Shown: one piece after another, positions 1 to 5,796 of the stretch
Layout of the letters: every line of letters starts with the position of its first letter
How positions within the stretch are numbered: position 1 is the stretch's first letter
Origin: Gammaproteobacteria bacterium
GTDB lineage: Bacteria > Pseudomonadota > Gammaproteobacteria > Pseudomonadales > Azotimanducaceae
NCBI GenBank assembly: GCA_009840715.1
Contig: VXNE01000424.1
Location: 1 to 7,110 of the forward strand
Length of the DNA: 7,110 bases
Direction: 5' to 3'
Translations under genes and position numbers: made by a program
Notes under the pieces: generated by a model
Told to the model about the DNA's origin: nothing
Databases searched by the model: none
Seen by the model: the letters and a program-made list of their open reading frames with translations, nothing else

Positions 1-86
1 CGGCCTTCAGGTCGTCGAACTCACGCTGCGTGCCGGCCTTCAGGTCGTCGAACTGCCGCTGCGTGTCGGCTTTCTGTTCGTCGAAC
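1..86 (-). repeat. 33-bp in-frame tandem repeat
   Basis: Two nearly identical 33-bp units lie at 1-33 and 34-66 (three mismatches seen), with a more diverged third copy starting at 67. Each unit encodes 11 residues of the membrane-anchored protein, so the array preserves frame. It begins at the window edge, and further units may lie beyond it. The higher similarity of the two leftmost units suggests recent duplication. Confidence 0.8.
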
Positions 87-193
87 CGCCGGTCCAGCCG
101 CCGCACGAACCAGCCGGCGAGCCCGCCGAACACTAGCGCCAGGCTGGTGGTGCTGGCGACCACGGCGGTAACGAGTTGGAGAAGGGGTTCCAT
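1..193 (-). CDS. Membrane-anchored coiled-coil repeat protein, partial (3' end beyond window)
   Basis: I do not recognise a family. From the ATG at 191-193 the frame stays open for 64 codons to the left edge, so the C-terminus is missing. Residues 4-30 form one hydrophobic segment, followed directly by Arg31-Arg32, which suggests a single membrane anchor with the C-terminal part in the cytoplasm. After the anchor comes a charged 11-residue repeat: FDEQKADTQRQ, FDDLKAGTQRE, FDDLKA, with Phe at 37, 48 and 59. Such hendecad spacing is typical of a right-handed or straight coiled coil, so a membrane-tethered rod or oligomer is inferred. There is no good Shine-Dalgarno sequence before the ATG and no in-frame alternative start close upstream. 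It is divergent from the crotonase gene. The reading is supported by the anchor and the repeat periodicity; function is unknown. Confidence 0.7.
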   Translation of the reverse strand, partial: MEPLLQLVTAVVASTTSLALVFGGLAGWFVRRLDRRFDEQKADTQRQFDDLKAGTQREFDDLKA

Positions 194-238
194 CGGTTGC
201 GCGGATCGGCGGACATCTTCGCGTCGGATTCGAAGGTG

Positions 239-244
239 ATTCTA
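239..244 (-). promoter_or_regulatory. Possible -10 element for the membrane-anchored protein gene
   Basis: On the minus strand the hexamer reads TAGAAT, five of six matches to TATAAT, about 45 bp upstream of the ATG. No convincing -35 hexamer is found 16-18 bp further upstream. The 166-bp divergent gap (194-359) otherwise shows no clear operator or hairpin. A weak rightward -10-like GATACT lies at 325-330 before the crotonase gene, also without a good -35. Confidence 0.25.
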
Positions 245-359
245 GCGGCTGTCGGCGACCGCGGAAGGGCAGATTGCCGCGGTGTCGCGTCCGCCATCGA
301 CTGTGATTCGTGTGCGACATTGCCGATACTTGGCCGTTTCCAGCGACGGATGGGCGCAC

Positions 360-1136
360 ATGGCGGACAGCAACTACGAGCAGATCCGGTTTCGCACGGA
401 GGGCAACGTCGCCGTTCTGACGCTCCACCGGCCGGAACGCCTGAACGCATGGACATACGCGATGAACCGGGAACTCGTGGACGCCATCGAGCGCTGCAAC
501 GGCGACGCGGCCATCGGGGCGATCGTCGTCACCGGGGCGGGACGCGGCTTCTGCGCCGGGGCGGACATCCGCGACAACTTCCAGGCCCGGCTGGATGGGG
601 TGGAGGACGAGCCGGTAGGCGACTGGGTCGGGCTCGTCCGAAGTTCGAAGCCGATCGTGGCGGCGGTGAACGGGCCGAGCGTGGGCGTCGGCGCCACCAT
701 GATCCTGCCGATGGACGTCATCGTCGCATCCGAGGACGCGAAGTTCGCCATGGCCTTCGTCAAGATGGGCCTGACGCCGGAGCTCGCCAGCTCGCACTTC
801 CTCGTCCAGCGCATGGGGTTCGGACGGGCGAGCGAGATGTGCCTCTCGGGACGGCTCTACTCGGGGCGCGAGGCCTTCGAGATGGGCCTGGCGGACCGGT
901 TGACGACGCCGGAAACGCTGCTGGAAACGGCGCTCGGCGTCGCGACGTCGATGGCGGCGAACCCGGGGCCGCAGGTCCGGTGGATCAAGCGACTGCTGAC
1001 CGAGAACGGCGCGGAGACTGATATCGCTGCCGTGCAGCAGCGGGAGATCGAGGCGCTGCACCGCGCTCGCGCGAGTGCCGAGCACAAGGAAGCCGTGAGC
1101 GCGTTCCTCGAGAAGCGGGCGCCGAAGTTCAGTTGA
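360..1136 (+). CDS. Enoyl-CoA hydratase/isomerase (crotonase) family protein, isomerase-like active site
   Basis: A 258-aa cytoplasmic enzyme of the crotonase superfamily, of normal length, acting on an acyl-CoA thioester. Family marks are LHRPERLNAW (residues 22-31), the oxyanion-hole segment GRGFCAGADI (61-70), and the NGPSVGVGAT segment (104-113) carrying the second oxyanion-hole glycine. The two catalytic glutamates of classical hydratases are absent: Thr113 occupies the GGGxE position and Phe133 the QPE position. Instead Glu141 sits in MGLTPE, where delta3,delta2-enoyl-CoA isomerases of the ECI2/yeast Eci1 type carry their single catalytic acid. An isomerase or related reaction in unsaturated fatty-acid beta-oxidation is therefore inferred rather than plain hydration. 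The ATG at 360 was chosen because the family alignment begins just after it; a GGA at 348-350 is only a weak ribosome-binding site, and the frame extends upstream to a GTG at 282. The 3' end overlaps the convergent gene by 8 bp. The exact substrate cannot be assigned. Confidence 0.93.
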   Translation: MADSNYEQIRFRTEGNVAVLTLHRPERLNAWTYAMNRELVDAIERCNGDAAIGAIVVTGAGRGFCAGADIRDNFQARLDGVEDEPVGDWVGLVRSSKPIVAAVNGPSVGVGATMILPMDVIVASEDAKFAMAFVKMGLTPELASSHFLVQRMGFGRASEMCLSGRLYSGREAFEMGLADRLTTPETLLETALGVATSMAANPGPQVRWIKRLLTENGAETDIAAVQQREIEALHRARASAEHKEAVSAFLEKRAPKFS

Positions 1137-1629
1137 TGCCGGATTTGGGCGCGTCCTCGGGCCCGCCCTCGGGCGCAGTTTCCTCGCGTCCCACGTACGG
1201 CGGGGTTTCCGCGATCGCGTAGGGGCGCAGCAGCGTGCGGTTCAGGTATTGCCGGTGCTGCGTGACCGGCTCGATCGCCTCGCGCCGCAACTGCTCCACG
1301 CCCGGGTAGAGGGCGACGCTGTCGAGGGGCCGGAAGATCTCGGCGACGGGCCGGAGCCCGCTGAACGCGCAGCGCGTCTCCCAGGTGCCGCGATGGAAGG
1401 CCTCGACGTCGATGTCCTCGATCTCGGCCCACCAGCCGAACTCCTCCGGCTCGCCGGACGCGAACAGGACGACGAGGGTCTCGTCCCGCGACCGGGCCTG
1501 CGCGAGCATCTCCTGTGCCAGGTACCACGGGTGGGTGTCCTTGTACGCGCCCGCGCCGCCGTTGGCGCGGACGTTCTCGATGGCCTTCTCCGTGACCGGG
1601 GCGCAGAGGCAGTAGGGGGCGGGCCGCAT
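1129..1629 (-). CDS. Hypothetical protein, 166 aa
   Basis: I do not recognise this family with certainty. The start is the ATG at 1627-1629; the frame extends a further 28 codons upstream, but that would run into the LexA operator, and the residues there look unlike a conserved N-terminus. The protein is soluble, with no signal peptide or membrane segment. The central part, LVVLFASGEPEEFGWWAEIEDIDV (roughly residues 60-85), alternates beta-like stretches and ends in an aromatic-rich strand, which recalls PUA-like (ASCH/EVE) folds; this is only a hint. The last 20 or so residues are Glu/Pro/Gly-rich and probably disordered. It is divergent from the FAN1-helicase operon, its start lying 64 bp from the LexA box, and converges on the crotonase gene with an 8-bp 3' overlap. 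A GGAG lies upstream but about 13 nt from the ATG, so the ribosome-binding site is weak. Codon usage resembles its neighbours, which supports a real gene. Confidence 0.72.
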   Translation of the reverse strand: MRPAPYCLCAPVTEKAIENVRANGGAGAYKDTHPWYLAQEMLAQARSRDETLVVLFASGEPEEFGWWAEIEDIDVEAFHRGTWETRCAFSGLRPVAEIFRPLDSVALYPGVEQLRREAIEPVTQHRQYLNRTLLRPYAIAETPPYVGREETAPEGGPEDAPKSGIN

Positions 1630-1693
1630 GTCGCCATAGATACTCCATAGCGCACGCTCACGCCAGCGCCTGCCCGCAACGTGTGCCTCTGGG

Positions 1694-1709
1694 CTGTATG
1701 CATGTACAG
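1694..1709. promoter_or_regulatory. LexA (SOS) operator
   Basis: The sequence CTGTATGCATGTACAG has the CTGT-N8-ACAG half-sites of the gammaproteobacterial/E. coli-type LexA box, and 13 of 16 positions match CTGT(AT)4ACAG. It covers the place where the -35 hexamer of the adjacent rightward promoter would sit, which suits repression by blocking RNA polymerase. The gene downstream is a DNA-repair nuclease followed by a DinG-type helicase; E. coli dinG is itself a LexA-regulated gene. LexA binding here is inferred from sequence and context. The box is also close enough to the leftward gene (start at 1629) that dual control is possible. Confidence 0.85.
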
Positions 1710-1723
1710 ACAACCGCTATAAT
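1695..1723 (+). promoter_or_regulatory. Rightward sigma70-type promoter of the FAN1-helicase operon
   Basis: A perfect TATAAT lies at 1718-1723. With a 17-bp spacer the -35 hexamer would be TGTATG at 1695-1700, a poor match to TTGACA that lies wholly inside the LexA box. Transcription would begin near 1730, giving a leader of about 45 nt before the ATG at 1776. A strong -10 paired with a weak -35 embedded in the operator is a common design for SOS promoters. Confidence 0.7.
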
Positions 1724-1775
1724 GCGAGGTCATGTCTTGCAGCCCCGTGTGAAGCGCGTCGTGGCAAGTCCTTGG

Positions 1776-3401
1776 ATGGGCGGTAGTGCGGAGGTCGCGC
1801 CGCCCCGCCTCGTCGCCACCGAGCCGCCGCCGGACCACTACTACGCGGACAACCTGCTCCTGCTCATAGAGAGCGTGCACCGCCAGTACGACGACCTGCT
1901 CACGCCCGACGAACGGGCGTTCGGCGCGACGGTCTCTGCCCTGTCCGACGAAGCGCAGCGGCTCTTCGCCCGGCTCATTTCTCGCAAGGGGCCGGTCGTG
2001 CGCGTGGACACGCTGGAGTACCGCGAAGTCCCGCGGTGCGACGAGGCGCTGGGCGAACTGGTGGAGGCGGGCCTGGTGCTCGCGTGTCCGGACGTGCCCG
2101 TCGAGACGCTCCTCGGGCGCGGCCGGCGCGCGGAGCTCGAGCGCTGGTACCCCCTCGAGGCTCCTGCGGGCCGCAAGGACGCCCTGGTCGATGCGATTCT
2201 GGCCCGCTATCCGGAAGCGGTCGTGCGCTCGCGCTTCGCATGGCACTGCCCCTGGGTGACGCTGGCCGCCCCCGAACGCCTCGAGCTGTACCGGCTGCTC
2301 TTCTTCGGCGACCGGCGTTCGGACCTCGCGGCCTTCGTCGTGCGCGATCTCGGCATCGTGCGGTACGAGAACTATGCACTGTGCCGGGAGCGGCGCCTCT
2401 TTCCCGACCGCGCGTCCCTCGACGCCTGGCTCGCGCTCGCGCGGATCGGCGACTACGTCGAGGAACTGGGCGCGGCGCCGCAGGCCGAGTCCGCGGCGCT
2501 GGTGGTGGAGGCCCTCTGGCACCCTGCCCGGGCACGGCTGCTGGAGCACCGTCGCAGCCGCATCCTCAACCGCCTTGCGCGCCGCCTCGAGCGTAGCGGC
2601 GCCCTCGACGACGCGCTCTCGTGCTACGCCCGTTCCACCGCGTCGCCGGCGCGGGAACGGACCGCGCGGATCCTGAAGCGCCTGGCGGACGACACCGGCC
2701 TCGAGGGGCTGCGCGCCACCATGCGCGAGCGGCCGCGCTCGGCCCTCGAGCGCGACTTCGCGGAGCGTTTCGGAGCCCCGCGCGCCGCGCCGCAATACGC
2801 GATCGACGACTTCGCCTGGGACCCGTCGTACGCCAGCCGCGTCGAGGCGGCCGCCGCGGAAACCCTGGTCGCCCGCGGCGGCGACGTCTGGCACCTGGAG
2901 AACGCACTCCCGCTCGGACTCTTCGGCCTCGCCTACTGGCACTGGGTGTTCGCGCCCGTGGACGGCGTGTTCGTCAACGCCTTCCAGAACGCCCCGATCG
3001 ACCTGTTCTGGCCGGACTTCTTCGCGACGCGCCGCGGGCTCTGCGACGACCCGCTCGCCCTGGACGACGCGTCCTTGCGCGCCGCGATGCTCGCCACGGC
3101 CGAGTCGCGGCGCGGCATCGCCAACCGCCTGGTCGACTGGCGCGCGCTGGACAGGGCGACCCTCGGCCGCGTGCTCGCGGGCATCCCCATGGCCGACGTG
3201 CGCCGGCTCCTCGCGATCGTCGCCGAGGACCTCGACCGCGCCCGGACCGGCTTCCCGGACCTGACCGCGGTCTACGAGGACGGCTCGTACGAGTTCGCGG
3301 AAGTGAAGGGTCCCACCGACCAGTTGCGGCGCCACCAGCGGCTGTGGATCGACCGGCTGCGGGCCGCGGACCTGCCCGTGCGAGTGCTCCGGTTCCGGTG
3401 A
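1776..3401 (+). CDS. fan1: FAN1-type structure-specific nuclease (VRR-NUC domain)
   Basis: A 541-aa bacterial FAN1 homologue, about the length of the Pseudomonas protein. The family cuts 5' flaps and branched DNA and helps unhook interstrand crosslinks. The conserved region opens at HYYADN (residues 21-26), passes through an N-terminal helical/winged-helix part and a SAP-like DNA-binding region, then a TPR-like helical region, and ends in the nuclease domain. That domain shows HLENALPLGLFGLAYW (from residue 373), then GFPDL with Asp495, then AEVKGP with Glu509 and Lys511, followed by a HQRLWIDRL helix. Asp495, Glu509 and Lys511 correspond to human FAN1 D960, E975 and K977, so the active site appears intact. 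The frame extends back to a GTG at 1683, but that lies before the operator and promoter; the ATG at 1776 is the first ATG in frame after the predicted transcription start. It lacks a strong ribosome-binding site, and GTG 1749 or 1761 are alternatives. It is the first gene of an SOS-type operon with the helicase. Confidence 0.93.
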   Translation: MGGSAEVAPPRLVATEPPPDHYYADNLLLLIESVHRQYDDLLTPDERAFGATVSALSDEAQRLFARLISRKGPVVRVDTLEYREVPRCDEALGELVEAGLVLACPDVPVETLLGRGRRAELERWYPLEAPAGRKDALVDAILARYPEAVVRSRFAWHCPWVTLAAPERLELYRLLFFGDRRSDLAAFVVRDLGIVRYENYALCRERRLFPDRASLDAWLALARIGDYVEELGAAPQAESAALVVEALWHPARARLLEHRRSRILNRLARRLERSGALDDALSCYARSTASPARERTARILKRLADDTGLEGLRATMRERPRSALERDFAERFGAPRAAPQYAIDDFAWDPSYASRVEAAAAETLVARGGDVWHLENALPLGLFGLAYWHWVFAPVDGVFVNAFQNAPIDLFWPDFFATRRGLCDDPLALDDASLRAAMLATAESRRGIANRLVDWRALDRATLGRVLAGIPMADVRRLLAIVAEDLDRARTGFPDLTAVYEDGSYEFAEVKGPTDQLRRHQRLWIDRLRAADLPVRVLRFR

Positions 3402-3425
3402 ACGCGGCGGTTCCGGCGCACGCTC

Positions 3426-3430
3426 GGGAG
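3426..3430 (+). promoter_or_regulatory. Ribosome-binding site deciding the helicase start
   Basis: GGGAG lies 9 nt before a GTG at 3440. The other plausible start, GTG at 3398, overlaps the FAN1 stop as GTGA but has no comparable Shine-Dalgarno sequence. This site, together with the family N-terminus beginning near the VAVREL segment, favours 3440. Confidence 0.5.
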
Positions 3431-3439
3431 CCCGTCGCG

Positions 3440-5791
3440 GTGACCGTCGCCGTGCGGGAACTCGCCGCGTTCGTACACCGCCGCGGCGACCTTCACTACC
3501 GCTACGACCGGGCCACCACCGCCGTCGAGGGCATCGGCGCGCAGCGCCGGGCGCAACGCGGCCGGCCCGACAGCCATCGCCGCGAGGTCGCGGTGGAGGC
3601 CACGCTCGAGCGGCACGGCGTCGCGCTGACCGTGCGCGGCCGCATCGACGGCTTCGATCCGGAGGCCGGCCTCATCGAGGAGTTCAAGACGACGCGCTCG
3701 GACGTCGACCGCCTGCATGCGCACCTGGGGCACCTGCACCTCGCGCAACTCCGCCTCTATGCCGGGCTCGTCGACGAGGAGCGCCCATCCTGGCGGCTCA
3801 GGCTCACGTACCTGCGTCCCGACGGCGAATCGTCCCGGCAGGTGGAGGAAACCGTGACCCGCGAGGACGCCGCGGACTACCTCGCCCGGACCGTCGACGC
3901 GTACGCGTCCTGGCTTGCGGGGAGGTTCGCGCACACGGCCCGCCGCGACGCCGTGCTCGAGGACCTGGCATTCCCCTTCGACGACTTCCGGGACCACCAG
4001 CGCCGCATGGCGCGCGGCGCGTTCCGCGCGTTCCGGGACGCCGGACAACTGCTCGTCGAGGCCCCGACCGGGAGCGGCAAGACCGTCTCGATGGTGTACT
4101 CCGCCCTCCGGGCGATGGGGGCGGGACGCGTAGACCGCACGGTCTTCCTGACCGCCCGCGGCACCGGCCAGCGCGCGGCCGAGGAAGCGCTTGCGCGGTG
4201 CGGAGCGGAGAGCCCTCAGCCGGGGAGCGCGAGGGGGCACGCCTCGCAAGAAAACCACGTATCGGCGGTGACCGTGACCGCAAAGGACCGCATCTGCTTC
4301 GAACCCGGCACGCCGTGCGACCCGGCGCACTGCGGTTACGCCCGGGGCTATTACGACCGCATGCCCCCGGCCCGCGAGGCGTTGCTCGCGCAGGGCCTCG
4401 TGGCGCGCGAACGCGTGGAGGCCGTGGCGCGCGAACACGCCGTGTGTCCGTTCGAACTGTCCCTCGACACGGCCGCGTGGACCGACGTGGTGATCTGCGA
4501 CTACAACTACGTTTTCGATCCGGTCGTGCGGCTGCGGCGGTTGGTCACGCACGCGTCCGGCAGCGCCGGCCTGCTCGTGGACGAGGCGCACCAGCTCGCC
4601 GCCCGGACGAGCGACATGCTGAGCGTCTCGATGGAGCGCCGTGCGTGCCGGAACGCGCTCGAAGACGCCCCCGCCGGCCTCTCGAAGCGCATTCGCTCTG
4701 TCGACCGGGCCCTGCTCAAGCTGCGGCGCGAGGAGGAGGACGGACCCATCGCCCAACCCGCCGCGTTGCTGCGCGCGCTCGAACGGCTGCTCGCGACGGC
4801 CGCCGAGGTCGACCTCGCAGCTTCGCCGGCCGCCCGGACGTTCCTGGGCGACTGTTATCGATTCGTCGCGGGCGCCGGCTGGTTCGACGAGACGGACTAT
4901 CGGTATCTCCTCGCGACGGAGGGGCGCGAAATCTCGGTACGCATGACCTGCCTATCGCCAGCGGCCCACATCGCCGACGTTCTCGACGGGTTCCATGGCG
5001 CCGTGCGGTTCTCCGGGACCCTGTCGCCGCCGGCGCTCTTCCAGGCGCTGCACGGCCAGCCGGACGCGCGGAGCGGCCGCGTCGACGCCGGGTTCCCCGA
5101 GGACGCGCTCGGGGTCTTCGTCGTGCCGGACGTCTCCACCTACTATCGCGACCGCGCCCGTACCCTGGACGCGCTCGTAGGCGCCGTGCGCGCCGTGACG
5201 GAGGCGGCGCCGGGCAACTACTTGGTCGCGCTGCCGTCGTTCGCCTACCTGGACCTCCTTGCGCCGGCGCTCGCCGCGGTGTCGCCGTTCCGCGTCGCGG
5301 CCCAGCGGCCCGGCATGGCGGACGACGAGCGCGCGGTCTTCCTGGCAGAGCTCTCGGGGCGGGACGCGCCCTGTATCGGGGCCGTCGTCATGGGCGGCGT
5401 GTTCGCCGAGTCCGTGGACTTCGACGGGGGCGCCCTGCGCGGGGTCATCGTAGTGGGCCCGGGCCTGCCGCCGCCGTCCACGGAGCGGGACCTCGTGGCG
5501 GAACGGTACGGCGACGACGGGTTCACGGTGGCCTACCTGCAGCCGGCCATGGCCAAGGTCGTGCAGGCCGCCGGACGGGCCGTGCGCGGACCGGACGACC
5601 GGGGCGTCGTCGTGCTCGTCGACCCGCGCTTCACGGAGTCGCGCTGCCAGGCGTTCTTCCCTGCTCACTGGCGGCCCGAGCGCGTGCGCGCCGCGGCGTT
5701 GGGGGATGCCGTGGCGGCGTTCTGGGACGACCCTGAGGACGCTGCTTCGTACGGACCTTCATCGACCGTCAATGGCGCGGTGTTACGCTGA
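3440..5791 (+). CDS. DinG/XPD-family iron-sulfur DNA helicase with N-terminal PD-(D/E)XK nuclease domain
   Basis: A 783-aa predicted nuclease-helicase. Residues up to about 180 form a RecB/Cas4-type nuclease-like domain: GRIDGF with Asp70, EEFKTT with Glu81 and Lys83, and the QLRLY motif (Gln103, Tyr107). The helicase core follows: Walker A PTGSGKT (209-215, Lys214); an iron-sulfur region with Cys286, Cys293, Cys298 and Cys336 (spacing 6, 4 and 37); the DEAH box (381-384); motif V FAESVDF (655-661); and motif VI QAAGRAVR (709-716, Arg713). All residues needed for ATP hydrolysis and an FeS cluster appear present. Superfamily 2 FeS helicases of this type move 5' to 3' on DNA; the nuclease activity is inferred from motifs. 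The GTG at 3440 is preferred; starting at GTG 3398 would give 797 aa and a 4-bp overlap with FAN1. The gene is tightly linked to FAN1 and presumably cotranscribed from the LexA-controlled promoter, so a joint role in crosslink or branched-DNA repair is inferred. Longer upstream extension in this frame is the shadow of FAN1. Confidence 0.93.
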   Translation: MTVAVRELAAFVHRRGDLHYRYDRATTAVEGIGAQRRAQRGRPDSHRREVAVEATLERHGVALTVRGRIDGFDPEAGLIEEFKTTRSDVDRLHAHLGHLHLAQLRLYAGLVDEERPSWRLRLTYLRPDGESSRQVEETVTREDAADYLARTVDAYASWLAGRFAHTARRDAVLEDLAFPFDDFRDHQRRMARGAFRAFRDAGQLLVEAPTGSGKTVSMVYSALRAMGAGRVDRTVFLTARGTGQRAAEEALARCGAESPQPGSARGHASQENHVSAVTVTAKDRICFEPGTPCDPAHCGYARGYYDRMPPAREALLAQGLVARERVEAVAREHAVCPFELSLDTAAWTDVVICDYNYVFDPVVRLRRLVTHASGSAGLLVDEAHQLAARTSDMLSVSMERRACRNALEDAPAGLSKRIRSVDRALLKLRREEEDGPIAQPAALLRALERLLATAAEVDLAASPAARTFLGDCYRFVAGAGWFDETDYRYLLATEGREISVRMTCLSPAAHIADVLDGFHGAVRFSGTLSPPALFQALHGQPDARSGRVDAGFPEDALGVFVVPDVSTYYRDRARTLDALVGAVRAVTEAAPGNYLVALPSFAYLDLLAPALAAVSPFRVAAQRPGMADDERAVFLAELSGRDAPCIGAVVMGGVFAESVDFDGGALRGVIVVGPGLPPPSTERDLVAERYGDDGFTVAYLQPAMAKVVQAAGRAVRGPDDRGVVVLVDPRFTESRCQAFFPAHWRPERVRAAALGDAVAAFWDDPEDAASYGPSSTVNGAVLR

Positions 5792-5796
5792 ACGGG

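Noticed and set aside
282..359. 26-codon GTG-start extension of the crotonase gene
   Set aside because: Not part of the family fold, and the residues look non-conserved; ATG at 360 fits the family start.
1630..1713. 28-codon upstream extension of the 166-aa minus-strand gene
   Set aside because: It would begin at the edge of the LexA box, and the first ATG outside it, at 1627-1629, gives a cleaner N-terminus.
1732..1752. Short ATG-start leader ORF of six codons before FAN1
   Set aside because: The GAGG before it is only two bases away and lies upstream of the predicted transcription start, so translation is unlikely.
1242..3335. 697-aa open frame on the minus strand
   Set aside because: It lies antisense to FAN1 and partly in another frame of the 166-aa gene; the translation is Arg/Gly/Pro-rich with no recognisable domain, as expected for a shadow frame in GC-rich DNA.
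2621..3397. 259-codon N-terminal extension of the helicase frame
   Set aside because: It overlaps FAN1 entirely and its translation is Arg/Pro-rich shadow sequence; homologous N-terminus begins near 3440.
3440..3980. CRISPR association suggested by the Cas4-like nuclease motifs
   Set aside because: No repeat array or other cas gene is present; the motif set is shared with RecB/AddB-type and helicase-fused nucleases.
3272..4756. 494-aa open frame on the minus strand
   Set aside because: Antisense shadow of the helicase, whose motifs are clear on the plus strand.
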